From Rapana venosa (taxonomy: Eukaryota; Mollusca; Gastropoda; Neogastropoda; Muricidae): a stretch of DNA of 64,000 nt. The notes beneath the pieces were generated by a model that was not told the origin of the DNA, searched no databases, and was given only the letters and a program-made list of their open reading frames with translations. A program made the position numbers and the translations under genes. This document shows, piece after piece, positions 1-10,779 of the stretch (positions are counted from its first letter, which is position 1; the number at the start of each line of letters is the position of its first letter). The stretch spans positions 30,636,663 to 30,700,662 of the forward strand of contig CM054140.1 in the NCBI GenBank assembly GCA_028751875.1, given 5' to 3'.

Positions 1-20
1 ACACACTTCTCTCTTTCACA

Positions 21-79
<59 letters not shown>

Positions 80-96
80 ACACACACACACACACT
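1..96. repeat. (CA)n microsatellite
   Basis: Nearly pure CA dinucleotides with a few CCA interruptions, running off the left edge of the window. No coding potential. Confidence 0.95.
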
Positions 97-1150
97 ATGA
101 TTAATAACCAAAGAACCCACATAAATCTCTGTACCATGCACTCTTCAGTAAAAAAAACCAACAACAACAAAAAAACACACAACACCCAGCAACAACAACA
201 ACAACAAAACAAAACACATCAACAACAACAAACAAAACACCTATGACAATCGGAGACACTGATAGAGGCACTAAGACAATAACAAAAAACCAAACACCCC
301 ACACAGCTGAAGAAAACTGCCCGACTTTCTTTCTTTTTCTTTTTTGCTTTCCTTTTCTCTTTCTTTCTTTTTCTTTTCAGCGAAGTGGAGAAAGATAAAA
401 CTGACCTTGACATAGGCTAGCAGAGGGTGAGCAAGTGCACATACCGCCCCTCGCATCACCTTGAGCCCATCTGGCTATTGTTGTTGTTGTTGTTGTGTTG
501 TTGTTGTTTGTGCTTATCTCTGTCCCGTCGCCGTGAAACAAACCATCCACTCACTTCACTTCACGCTATCATTTAAACTGGACAATGTGGAAAAAAACCA
601 AAAACCCAAACCTTCACAATATTCGTGTCACCATAAGATAGACAAATTTTCAACAACAAAAGTTTTTCAGACGACACAACAATACATCCTAACATGCACT
701 TCCACACAACAACAACAAAAAAGAAACATATAAACAAAAACCACTTAAGCTTCACCTCCAAAAAAAAAAGAGCAACACCTCCCACGCTCTTCTTCTTCTT
801 CTCTCTTCCTTCACTTCTCCTTCTTTTCAAGTCATTTTTCACAAGGACGGCACTGTTCTCAACATACCGGCACGGCGGCGACAGAAAAACAAACCTCCTC
901 CCTCAACACTCACACCCTCCCAAACGTGGATACAAAATCTCAGGGAAATGTTTGCACGTTTTCAAAGGAAAAGGGAGCCGGGAGGGAGCGAGCGAGCGAG
1001 AGAGAGAGAAAGAGAGTTGGAGGGTAAAAAAGAGCGAGAGACAGACGGAGCAAACGCGCGCGCGCGCGCGATCCCTCCACGTAACTTGACTACTACTGTA
1101 CTAGGCCTATAGGCTACCACCATACCACTGCCCTACCAATATAAACTAAA
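97..1150. other. Non-genic low-complexity stretch
   Basis: A-rich and pyrimidine-rich sequence with CAA/ACA runs near 180-240, a TTG run near 478-509, a GA/GCGA run near 985-1020 and a GC-alternating run near 1055-1070. Short ORFs here consist only of these repeats. I see no gene, RNA or transposon signature. Confidence 0.7.
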
Positions 1151-1164
1151 CCAGCAGTCACTCA

Positions 1165-1309
1165 CTACCCTCTCTCTCTCTCAGCAAGTTGTCTTGATTC
1201 CACACACACACACACACACATTTTACTTCGTTCGCTGAGCGGGTGCGCCTCCCTGCTTTACAAACTCCACAGTTTAAAAGGTCTGACAAGAATTGTCTCA
1301 GGTGAAGAC

Positions 1310-1345
<36 letters not shown>
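1165..1345. repeat. CT, CA and GA microsatellites
   Basis: A CT run near 1170-1183, a CA run near 1201-1220 and a GA run near 1315-1344, separated by short unique sequence. From 1346 to about 1640 the sequence is unique and non-coding, with a GTGGTGTAGGTG-type imperfect triplet run near 1465-1510. Confidence 0.9.
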
Positions 1346-1346
<1 letters not shown>

Positions 1347-1645
1347 CTCTCCCCTCCTCTCAACTTCAAAGGAGCAAAGCAAGGTAAAGCAAGGTAGGGG
1401 GAGGAGGACAAGAGTTTTACGGCGAAACAACGTTTCACCTGTAGTTATAGGGCTAGAACACAAGTCGTGGTGGTGCGGTGGTGTAGGTGTAGGTGTAGGT
1501 GGTGTAGTATAGCAGCGGTGGGAGAAAAGAGGGAGGAGAGGAGTTTTGAAGGGAATTTCAAGGGACTTCTTGGAGAGCAAACAGTAGCCTTTTTACGTGT
1601 TTTGTAGAGTATACTATGGAGTGGTCTGGGTTTTTTTTGTTTTGG

Positions 1646-1715
1646 TCTGTCTGTCTGTCTGTCTCTCTGTCTGTCTCTGTCTGTGTCTCTGTCTCTCTCT
1701 CTCTCACACACACAT
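1646..1715. repeat. (TCTG)n/(CT)n/(CA)n compound microsatellite
   Basis: TCTG tetranucleotides grade into CT and then CA dinucleotides. Confidence 0.9.
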
Positions 1716-1823
1716 ATGTGCATGGGTTTGTTACGTTTCAATCCCCATCTACCCACCCCTTTCTCTCAGTTGCGATCTTGACTGTAGTCGTAAATCAACA
1801 CACGCAGTTAATATGACAATCCC

Positions 1824-1856
1824 AGGCAAACAAGAAAAAGAAGAAGAAGAAGAAGA

Positions 1857-1912
<56 letters not shown>

Positions 1913-2046
1913 ACAGACACAGAAGACAGACAGACAGACAGAGACAGAGACAGAAACAGAGAGAGACAGAGAGGCTTAAGTCTCCATATGAATATGAATA
2001 TCATACAGTATCAAGACAACGGAACGAAGAGAGAGAGAGAAGAGAG

Positions 2047-2081
<35 letters not shown>

Positions 2082-2241
2082 CAGAGAGTAGAGACAGACA
2101 GACAGACAGACAGAAGACAGAGAGAGAGAGAAAGAGACAGACAGACAGACAGACAGACAGAGAGAAACTTAAGTCTGCATATGAGTATGAATATCATACA
2201 GTATCAAGCACAACGAGAGAGAGAGAGAGAGAGAGAAGAGA

Positions 2242-2281
<40 letters not shown>

Positions 2282-2425
2282 TACAGACGTCGCACAGACA
2301 AGACAGACAGAGACAGAGAGGCTTAAGTCTTCATATGAATATGAATATCATACAGTATCAAGCACAACGAAAAGAGAGACAGACAGAGACAGAAGACAGA
2401 CAGACAGAAAGACATAGCTATGACT
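1824..2425. repeat. Compound GA/GACA satellite with three copies of a unique core
   Basis: GA and GACA runs alternate with three copies of a 47-50 bp core (about 1974-2020, 2168-2215, 2321-2369). The core begins CTTAAGTCT and contains ATATGAATATGAATATCAT and ACAGTATCAA. The cores are near-identical, while the microsatellite between them varies in length, giving spacings of about 194 and 153 bp. This is a minisatellite whose unit carries a microsatellite. The purine-rich ORFs across it are not genes. Confidence 0.9.
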
Positions 2426-2837
2426 AACAGCAACAGACTAACCTGTAAGTTTCAACTCGCCACCAGAAAATAGCCTCCTCCCTCCCGACCCCACACTGCG
2501 TTTGTGGACTGTAAAAGTAAAGGCCCGTCTTGTTTCTGGAACCAAAAGAGCCACTATGCTTAATGTTAAACATGGACGTTAATGCAAGTCTGTCCTATCA
2601 ATCTGAACCTGTTTTTCTTTTTAGTCATTCCTATACATTCATTCCCTCGCCTGTTCAACCAAAAATGATGCGCCTGCTTTTCCTAACAGTCTTGTGAGTT
2701 TTTTCTGCAAGCGCGCCATGCACCTCAGTCTATGCCTGCACATTTGCACATGCACATATACACACGCAGAAAGAGATAGATATAAAGCGGATAGATAGAT
2801 ATTTTAAAAATTAATTAATTGATTGATTTATTTAATT
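2426..2837. other. Unique non-coding sequence
   Basis: No open frame or repeat family recognised. It ends in an AT-rich stretch with TTAATTAATTGATTGATTTA. Confidence 0.5.
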
Positions 2838-3178
2838 ATTGTATATCGTGGAAAATGGTATAAGCACTTATGTACTTTTTTACATCCAGTCCCCGTGTGA
2901 ATGCGGTTTTGTAAATTTGTCATCTGTTCTCACCGGCACACAATGGCCCACTCTTACGAACAGCGGAACAGGATTTAACGTGTGCGCAAGATGTTCTGCG
3001 TGCGTTCGCATTCGCACACAGGACCTCGGTTTATAATCTCATTCGAAGGACTGTTGGGGAGAGTGGAGTTTGCACTGATGTTAACTCCAGGGGAAAAATA
3101 TCCCCTTGAACGGGAATCGAAGTCGGGTCGTCAGAGTGCGAGCGCAATGTTCCAACCACTAGGCTATCCCGTCCCCCG
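2838..3178 (-). mobile_element. SINE-1, near full length, tail A
   Basis: On the minus strand this starts with a tRNA-like head: A-box-like ATAGCCTAGTGGTT near 3160 and B-box-like GATTCCCGTTCAAGG near 3110. A body follows with GGAGTTAACATCAGTGC, then a central block like ATAAACCGAGGTCC, then GCGCACACGTTAAA. The 3' part reads GGGACTGGATGTAAAAAAG and TAAGTGCTTATACC. At least ten related copies occur in the window, so the family is defined internally. It belongs to the tRNA-derived class of SINEs; the published family name is not known to me. Confidence 0.85.
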
Positions 3179-3179
3179 G

Positions 3180-3180
<1 letters not shown>

Positions 3181-3259
<79 letters not shown>

Positions 3260-3370
3260 AGACAGACAGACAGACAAACAGAGATAGACAGACAGACAAA
3301 AACCACAGACTGATTAACAGCCACAGACAGATTGACAGAGTGTCACAGATAGACGGACAGACACATCTTT

Positions 3371-3402
<32 letters not shown>
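3181..3402. repeat. (GA)n and (GACA)n microsatellite
   Basis: A GA run (3182-3257) passes into GACA tetranucleotides, with a second GACA run at about 3365-3402. It abuts the head of the minus-strand SINE-1. Confidence 0.95.
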
Positions 3403-3404
<2 letters not shown>

Positions 3405-4020
3405 GGTCATACGTTAAATTTGAAGCTGAAAGAGAACAGGGATATGCATTAAGGCAAGATTAAAGGTAAGACAAGGTAAGAAGATATCTCAGTATCTCCA
3501 CACACCCCTTCAAAGAGAAAGTCGGGTGTGATGCCCTACAAATATATAACACGATAAGCAAACATGGTTAAAAGCTACACCCGTTAGACAAAAAAGAAAA
3601 GAAAAAAACCAACGAAAAAAAGGAAGAGAAGAAAAAAATCCGAGCTAAAAAAGAAAAGACAACCCACCCTTTGATTAATATCTTAAACGTCAGCTTCTCA
3701 TATCACGGTTCAAGTCGGTTAAAGCTGTTATTTTGGGGACAAAAATGGCAACACTTATTTTTTTGGACGACGTCACGAAACGAGGGAGAAAAACTCTAAC
3801 GTCGAAATAGGAATACTTCATTCTCTCAAAAACAAGAACGCAAAACGAAACAGACACAGCAAAAATAACCACCCAAACCACCCAACCAACAAACAAAAGA
3901 AAAAGAAAAAGAAACCATAAGAAAAAAAAATCCACTAGAAATTCACGTAGGGGACAAGCATAGGTAAAGACCATCAACAAGTTACCGTTTATCATATGAA
4001 ACAGCACAAAGCCACATTTT
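3403..4020. other. Unique A-rich non-coding stretch
   Basis: Contains A-rich runs near 3580-3660 and 3890-3930. No gene or repeat family recognised. Confidence 0.5.
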
Positions 4021-4027
4021 ATTTTAA

Positions 4028-4100
4028 GGACACACACACGTACGAACACAACACCACACACCACACACACACACACACGTGCGCGCGCGAGAGAGAGAGA

Positions 4101-4134
<34 letters not shown>
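4028..4134. repeat. (CA)n-(GC)n-(GA)n compound microsatellite
   Basis: CA, then GCGCGCG, then a GA run. Non-coding. Unique AT-rich sequence with no feature follows to about 4560. Confidence 0.9.
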
Positions 4135-4137
<3 letters not shown>

Positions 4138-4562
4138 GTGGTTACAAAGCACGACCCTCTAGTACAGCGCTGGCCATTCTCTAGTCTCCAGTCTGGACAA
4201 TCCGGTCAGATTAGCAATGCTTTTTCTAGCTTTTTTATTTTGTATTTCTTACTTCTAATTATTTCTCATTATCTTTTAAAGAAAAATAAAATAAAATGAC
4301 CAGGAACCTAGTCTTTCAGTTCTGTGTGTTGGTCCTGGCCCTGTATCCACTCTTCCTGTTTTACTGATATGTGGCCTGTTGTTTTTTTTAAAGGTTTAAT
4401 TTGTGTGACAGGGGGAAAAACAGAGACCCCCCCCCTAGCACACACTGCCGCCATCACCATTTCTTACGGGGAATATCCGGAGTTTAACATACATAAATGT
4501 CGGAATTAACAAAACGAATCATAATAATCAATACACTTTAATTTCAAGAAGTACAAACAAAA

Positions 4563-4660
4563 TACGGCCACTATGACCGAGTGATCAGCGCTTTATGATT
4601 CTGGCTTCTGGCTGCAAGGTCGCGGGTTCGAGTCCCATAAAAGAGTCATAGAGCTCTTTT
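4563..4660 (+). mobile_element. tRNA-like head of a different SINE-type repeat
   Basis: An A-box-like TATGACCGAGTGATCAGCGC is followed about 45 bp later by a B-box-like GGTCGCGGGTTCGAGTCCC. The outer 7 bases do not pair into an acceptor stem, so a working tRNA gene is unlikely. Downstream sequence to about 4770 may be the SINE body. The head differs from SINE-1, SINE-2 and SINE-3. It is the only copy in the window, so assignment rests on the two promoter boxes. Confidence 0.5.
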
Positions 4661-4769
4661 TTGGACTCCAACCGGCTCCTACCTTGCGTGAGTTTGCTGT
4701 GGGTTTATTTGGAAGACTGGAACAACACGGTTGAGTTTCATCTACTTTTTGGACATGGTTACTTTACCA

Positions 4770-5800
4770 ACACTGCAGGTATATGTATCTCTCGGGGGCC
4801 TGGTTGACATCGAGATAGGAAGCGAAGAGTACAGCCATGTCAAGTAGTGTCAAAGCTGGAGGGATCACTTCCATAGCAGCAACGTCACATCACTCATTAC
4901 CATTGATCCTCATGCAATTAAAGAAAAAATGTTTGTGATTCGGTGAACACTGTTGCTCTGGTCTCATGGTGACCTCACTTTCGGTTTCCCATGAGTTGTC
5001 AAAGCCGATGGGGTCAGAGATTCCATGGAGGGAAGGTGACTGGAGAGGTTTTGTTGTGGTCGTTTCCTCGGTTAGGTGTCTCAGTCTGGCTCCGCAACTA
5101 ACTGTCGTCAGTAAGTGACTTAGCAGGCAGTGTCTTCGTATGTTGGCTCAGATCAGGCACCACTGGAGGGACACAGCAGCATTGCAGGGTCTTTTTGGAT
5201 AGTAGCCTCACGACGACCTAACATAACCAAGTTCCTCGCAGACCTCTGACTTGGGGGATGCGATGTGTCAATCCTGGGTGTGTCAGGGGGTCAAGATGGA
5301 CGGCGTGGGAACAGCAGGACGGGAACATCACAGAAGCAGCAACAGAAAAACAAGACAAAACAAACACAAAATTAGCAATAACTTAATACATAAAAGTTTA
5401 AGCACTGCATGAAAATGCAGCTTACTGGTTTTTATTTTGAAAAAACAGCTTATTGTGTAAACGCGGTCGAAATTTGAATACGGCTTCAAAATAATAGTCT
5501 TTACAGTTAGATACCCTGTGCTATTAATACAATTTGTCTTAACAGTGGGCAGTGCAGATCATGCATTTGTCTTCTGTGGCATGAACGTTGTTGGCCCGTG
5601 TATAGCCGCTTCATGTCATCTCTGGTATGTCTTCTTGATGAACACCAGGCTGACCACAATAATATGTTTTATAATGCATTCATGTGCTCCGTAAGTTACA
5701 GTTTATCAAAACTGAACTTGTCCAGTATAAAGCGACCTGTCGTACCGACACACTACATCACAATCGACGTGACCAACATTTCCTTAAAGTGTGTTGTCCA
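4770..5800. other. Unique sequence, no gene recognised
   Basis: About 1 kb of ordinary-complexity sequence with no frame longer than about 100 codons that is not low complexity. It is less repetitive than its surroundings and could include an old, unrecognised transposon. No splice-bounded frame stands out. Confidence 0.4.
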
Positions 5801-5804
5801 TCTC

Positions 5805-5878
5805 TCCCCCCCCCCCCCCCCCCCCCCTCCCTCCCCCCCCCCCCTCCTTCTTCCCCCCCCCGCGCCCCCCCCCCCCCG
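5805..5878. repeat. Poly-C tract with short interruptions
   Basis: Runs of C broken by T, TT or G, directly ahead of a SINE-1 fragment on the opposite strand. The proline-rich ORFs across it are artefacts of the homopolymer. Confidence 0.9.
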
Positions 5879-5914
5879 CGCTATGTCACAAATTTTATTT
5901 TATTTTATTCGTTT

Positions 5915-6095
5915 ATTTCGGGGATAATGGAATAAGCACTCATTTGCTTTTTGTATTTTTTGTTTTTTTAAATCTAGTTCCCCTTGTCATCCGCCCCCAT
6001 CGGCACACAATAGCCTACGCTTCCGATAAGCGGAACAGGTTTTAACGTGTGCGCAAGATGTTCTGCGTGCGTTTGCACATGGAAGCTCGGTTTAA
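5915..6095 (-). mobile_element. SINE-1 fragment, 3' part
   Basis: Minus-strand tail A and part of the body. The plus strand shows GGATAATGGAATAAGCAC, CCATCGGCACACAATAGCC and TTTTAACGTGTGCGCAAG in the same order as the copies at 2.9 and 50.5 kb. The tRNA-like head is missing. Confidence 0.8.
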
Positions 6096-6630
6096 AACTA
6101 TTATGATTATACAATGCAAACAGATTTATTGACAATAATTATGTGGACAGATGCAATCTAATCTATGGCAAAACAAGGGAGTTTGACTTGTTAACATGTG
6201 TTGTCCATGATCAAAGTTGCTCTGGGTGCCGAAACACTGTGGCACCATTCACTTTCTACCCCCACCCCTCTCTCTATTTATCACCCCACTAAGCCATGAC
6301 TGACCTATGACAACAGCTTAGCACATCACGTGATGCCACTTGCCCGTCACGTCAGGCGTACTTTTCAGTGATAGGCCTTCCTTCCCCCAGGCGATTTGAA
6401 GAGACCAACGGTGGTTTTTTTTATGGGGTTGTTTTGAATACGCTCTGCATGAAAAATGATAATAATTATTGATCTTTTTGCTTCCAAATGGTTCTGAATT
6501 ATTAGATTCATGCCTAGAGCCATTTAAATTTGATTGTACATTAATTTGACTGAAAAGTCACCTTCAAACAGCACACCATCCGATAGAAAAGTGAGCATTG
6601 ACAGTTTGTTTGCTATAAAAAAAAAAAAAA
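6096..6630. other. Unique non-coding sequence
   Basis: No gene seen. An A run (6616-6632) immediately precedes the LINE relic. Confidence 0.4.
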
Positions 6631-6633
6631 AAG

Positions 6634-7467
6634 GAGTCTGTCAGGGTTGAAATGTCATCCCTGCAGCATCTTTTCAGCATACACACAGAAACGATCATGA
6701 CATGGGCAGAATGATGTAGATGACATGGGCATTAATATTGAAGGCAGAAACATTCCAGACCTCAGATACGCTGATGATACACTCATGGCCAATGATATCA
6801 CAAGTATGAGGAGACATTTCCACAATGCCAATGCAGAGGGCAATATTGCTGCCCTTAAGTTAATTGCTAAAAATATCAAAGCGTTGAATATTGGAACTAA
6901 AGACAGTCATCAAATTATCAAAAGTAAATGGAACAGATTTAGTAAATGTTCAAAATGTTATATGTAGGCTTCATAAAAGAGAATAATGGTTCACGTCTAC
7001 AAAGATGTCAAAGTTAGAGTCGGTATTGCCTAGCAGAAGATGATTAAAATTACACAATATTTGGAATGCAGGGGCATACTTAAAAGATCTCAAAATCAAA
7101 ATTGCCAAAAGACTTCTTTGGCCTGAGTTATGTGGATCAGGAGCGAGAGAGAATTAACAGAGCTGAAATGTGGTTCTACAGGTGACTCCTCAAAGTCAGA
7201 TGGTAAAACAGAAGAACAAACGAAAACATTCTTGATGAACTCTCAGTAGAAAAACAAAATTAATGTTAGCCGAAACTGATGAACGCAGACTGCGATCTGT
7301 TGGTCAAGCTAACAGAAAGCACAGACAAGTTCTCCAAGGTAAGGTTGAGGGCAGAAGGAAAAGAGGCAGACCGCCAGTATACACTCATTGCCGACATCAC
7401 TGAGATCAGTGGTCTTGGAGGGCTGCAGGAGATGGTAGAGCTCAGCAGAGACAGAGAAAGATGGTGA
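6634..7467 (+). pseudogene. RTE/BovB-like LINE reverse transcriptase relic
   Basis: Fragments of a non-LTR retrotransposon polyprotein in order but in shifting frames. Near 6650-6715 one frame gives LSP-LF-type residues (LFSIHTETIMTWAE). At 6725-6967 comes the palm motif block GINIEGRNIPDLRYADDT, whose YADD is the catalytic core of reverse transcriptase. Near 7140-7180 a frame gives ERINRAEMWFYR, the post-RT ID-FE-W-R block. At 7370-7467 comes YTLIADITEISGL and DRERW, the C-terminal block. The order and wording match the RTE/BovB type known from many animals. Stops and frameshifts show it is dead. The endonuclease domain and a clear 3' tail are not visible. Confidence 0.85.
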
Positions 7468-7790
7468 ACCCTTGTGGCATTATGTAGGGCTCCTACTGTA
7501 AACAGTGGTAATAGAGACAGGTGACAGGTAGCAAGTAAGGTATCTTAAATATAAAGAAAGCTTTGCATACTTTATTTCTACAGGATTTTAGCAAGATTTT
7601 ATTTCTGCAATCAATAAATTATGCAATGTGATCAGATTTGGCAATGAAGGGGAGTCGTCTCATTACCAATACCTAGTCTACCTGAGACAGACAAGGCTTT
7701 GAAAACACACATTACTGTTAATAACAGCAAAACAAAATCTCCCATCTGGTTTCTTTGTATCAAAAAAATTATCTGCAAACGCTCACAGAA
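7468..7790. other. Unique AT-rich sequence after the LINE relic
   Basis: No frame or known repeat recognised. It may include LINE 3' untranslated sequence. Confidence 0.35.
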
Positions 7791-7902
7791 ATATAATATA
7801 AAACTATGTCATGATGGCCCTTCAACTTTTTTGAAAATATACATGCAAATGTTCATACAAATATAATAGTAAATTGTGGTGATGGTCCTTCAATTCTTTG
7901 GA

Positions 7903-7912
<10 letters not shown>
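7791..7912. repeat. Diverged local direct duplication
   Basis: Two adjacent segments (about 7791-7852 and 7860-7912) both read AATATAATA, then a TGATGG-CCTTCAA core, then a TTTGRAAA-TACA end. They are diverged and lie directly before a CA microsatellite. Confidence 0.6.

Positions 7913-7954
<42 letters not shown>
7907..7954. repeat. (CA)24 microsatellite
   Basis: Uninterrupted CA dinucleotides. Confidence 0.95.
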
Positions 7955-7956
<2 letters not shown>

Positions 7957-8785
7957 AAAACATGCATAAATGCTCTTATATGCTCTGAGGCAGACAGACA
8001 GGGAAACAAACATACAGATAGTAAGCAGGAACGTCCCTCTTTTTTTTTTTTTTAAAGGAAACCCCAAACTGTGCAACAGTGGCGGCAGGGCTAGCTGAAC
8101 GCCTCCTTCAACCTGAACTGGCATACCAACACACACGTGCACCTCGTGTTTCCATGAATTAGGCCAGTCAGTGTGAGTTACTTCTTCCTGGCGCTGTCAA
8201 ACGGTCAGACACCTGAGTGCAGTGCAGGCCACTTGTACAGCCGGGAAAGAAAGACAAAACACCAACAGAGGACTTGGAACATCGACTTAGCAGAACCCGT
8301 GAGTACTTAAGTCAAAACTAGCTAATTTGTAACCAGGACATTATATATCAACCAATATCTGTTTTAAAATTCGAGAAAAATATTCCTTCTTGATGAATTG
8401 CTTGAAAACTAGGACCAAATGTTTTGAACTCGAGGGGCAGAGAGTGATGGACAAGGCGCACGCACAAACAGGACCGGGATTTAGAGTCTTGTCTGGCTTA
8501 GTTGTGATATAACCCAAATGATTGATTGTTGTCACAAACTACGTGGTTAAGCGGTGCCACCAAGCAACATGGTTCGGTACTGTCATAAATCAACCTCCTT
8601 GACAGTAATATTTTTAAACCCCGCTGAACGAGATTTTCTCGGCAAGATTTTTCGTCATGGTTTTACACCATCTGTAAGGAACGGCTTTCGGTGTAAGCTG
8701 AACATCTTTGAACAAAAAGAAAACTTAAAGCATCTGATGTTTGTCAGAGTCCTATGAAATGTTTGACATGGGAAAGATTGCAAGC
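7955..8785. other. Unique sequence, possible 5' exon material
   Basis: Ordinary-complexity sequence with short frames only. A consensus-like donor, AGAACCC|GTGAGTACTT, sits near 8298-8308, so a leading non-coding exon of a plus-strand unit is conceivable. No promoter or matching acceptor supports this. Confidence 0.25.
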
Positions 8786-8789
8786 TGCG

Positions 8790-8819
8790 CCCCCCCCCCC
8801 CCCCCCCCCCCCCCCCCCC
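8790..8819. repeat. Poly-C run of 30
   Basis: Uninterrupted C run just before the head of a plus-strand SINE-1. Confidence 0.95.
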
Positions 8820-8830
8820 TTTCCTTTTTC

Positions 8831-9177
8831 ACGGGATAACCTGGTGGTTAGATTGTTGCGCATCGCGCTTGCTATCTACCGACACGGGTTCGAATCCCGT
8901 TCAAGGGGATTTTTTTCCCCAGGAGTTATCGGTGCAGACTTCACTCTCCCAAAAAGTCCTTCGGATGATTGTTAACAGAGGCTCCGTGTGCGGACGCACG
9001 CAGAACATCTTGAAAACGCCGTAAAACCGGCTCCGCTCTTTGAAAGAGTAGGCAGTTGTGTGCCGGTGGGAACAGGTGCCAAAATTTACAAAACTGCATG
9101 CAGAGAGGGACTGCATGTAAAACAAAAGCACATGAGTTCTTATTCGATTGTCCTTGATATAAAAGAACAAATATATT
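8831..9177 (+). mobile_element. SINE-1, near full length, tail A
   Basis: The head has GGATAACCTGGTGGTTAGA (A box) and GGGTTCGAATCCCGTTC (B box, the best-preserved in the window). Next come the ggggattttttcccc and GAGTTATCGGTGCAGAC blocks, then GCACGCAGAACATCTTG, GTGTGCCGGTGGGAACAG and GGGACTGCATGTAAAA. It ends TTATTCGATTGTCCTTGATATAAAAGAA. The intact boxes make it a candidate for a young copy. Confidence 0.9.
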
Positions 9178-9611
9178 TACAAAGCAAAATTGTTACAAAA
9201 GGGGAGCTGTACAATTGGGAAACGGACACATTGCTTCTTAGTATAAACATACAATTACGATACCAAATGGTAGACAGGCATCTTTACACAAACCAATACA
9301 ACTGGGTATCTAGCACTTGCATACATATTCATGCACTTCTCTGTGGTAATATTTTTGCAGAGTAGTTTTGATGCTATCATCAAAGTGACCATAACCGGGA
9401 CGGAAGGGTGTGATTTTGCCTGTGGCCTTAATTAAGCTTGCAAATGTTAGCATCTTTCTAATTTTGACTTTGCTCTTAGGCTCGTGTGACAGACTGTATA
9501 TTTCATGGCACACGTAGGTCGTAGAAATCTTAAGCCAGCAAACATCGCCAGAACTTCTCAGATTAGAATGAACAAAAAATATTTTTTTAACTTAAGCCAA
9601 AAGAAAAATAA
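9178..9611. other. Unique sequence
   Basis: No gene or repeat recognised. Confidence 0.4.
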
Positions 9612-9975
9612 TACTTTTCGTTCCTCGGCTAGAGCTCCGAGGTTTACCAATGGTGAGATTTTGCCTAGACATCCATTCAAGGAGATTTTTTCCCTGGAGT
9701 TGAAATCAATGCCGACTCACACTCCCTCCCCCCACCCCCCCCAAAAAAAGTCTCGGGGATGAGACTATGACCTGAGAAGCTGTGTACAACCGCACATAGA
9801 ACAATCTTGTACACATGTCAAGAACCATTCTGCTTTTCGGAAGAGGCCATTGCGTGCCGGTGTGAACAGATAAAATTTAGAGAGAGAAAAGACTGCATGC
9901 ACACTAGCGTGTTTACACTTAACCAACCCCGAAGTGGGAATGGGACTACCTTAATGAAGGGTTAATGTTCGCTTA
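9612..9975 (+). mobile_element. Chimeric SINE-1 with inverted tail B in place of its head
   Basis: The first about 50 bp (CTCGGCTAGAGCTCCGAGG, CCAATGGTGAGATTTTGCC) is tail B in reverse orientation. It joins directly to the SINE-1 body at CCATTCAAGGAGATT, so the tRNA-like head is absent. The body continues through GGAAGAGGCCATTGCGTGCC and ends with tail B in forward orientation (CCCCGAAGTGGGAATGGGACTACC). Related sequence therefore sits inverted at both ends. Confidence 0.7.
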
Positions 9976-10024
9976 CGTAATAGCTTGCCATTGAAACAAG
10001 AAAGAACAGCACACCCATTGTATT

Positions 10025-10086
10025 TATGATGAAAGTTGCCAGAGACTAGTGCTATTATGATGAAAGTTGCCAGAGACTAGTGCTAT
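10025..10086. repeat. Perfect 31-bp tandem duplication
   Basis: Two adjacent identical copies (10025-10055 and 10056-10086) of a unit containing GAAAGTTGCCAGAGACTAG. Identity implies a recent duplication. Confidence 0.95.
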
Positions 10087-10779
10087 ACTTAACGCGTGAC
10101 AAAAATTGACATCTATTTTCTCTTGTTCTTTCATTTCACCACACCCCTGGGGAGTCATTGGGAAATCACGCTTAATAACTGTTCGCCAAATTTTACCGAT
10201 TATGTCAGCTGTATCTGCTCCAGACCAAAAAGCTTTGTCAGTTATCTATCAGGTCAGCAAAGTGCCAAGCCCTTCATTGAAACATTGATGCTTTGGGATG
10301 GTGTGTGGGCAAGGTTTTCATCCATGACAAGCTTGTAACATAACAACCTGCACTCTCCATTAAAAAGAGACAAATCCTCTAAAGCCAGAGTGTGAATGGC
10401 CAGAAACTTGAAAAGCCACCCATCAAACTTTTCACGCAGTGTGTCAGTGATTCTTAGATGTGACGGGTAAAATAAGAGTACATACTTTCAGTAACCTTCA
10501 GCATGTTTTGCTGGAGTACGCCCAACAGCACATCAGATATTTACCAAAGCACAAGTCTCTGCCAATGGTTTCCCTATATATTCTGCATTGTTGTGACCCA
10601 AAAAAATGTTCTGCCTACCTCTAGTCTATCTCAATTCCTGGAGTACAGTTTCAGTGAGGGTATGGATCACTATCTTTAACCATACTGACGTAGTTTTAAC
10701 TCGTGTCAGATCTGTGTGTAGAACAGTGTGCTGTATGGCACACTTAATATAGGTGATATGCTCTTTTTATGTTTTCTAG
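10087..10779. other. Unique sequence upstream of repeat block A
   Basis: No recognisable gene. The end is pyrimidine-rich and closes with TTTTTATGTTTTCTAG, a plausible splice acceptor. Confidence 0.4.

Noticed and set aside
4563..4660. Functional tRNA gene
   Set aside because: A- and B-box-like motifs are present but the acceptor arms do not pair. The same applies to the tRNA-like heads at 12.1, 13.3, 32.6 kb and in SINE-1.
8554..8757. Small gene of 67 codons
   Set aside because: No motif, no splice or promoter context, and length is within chance for this composition.
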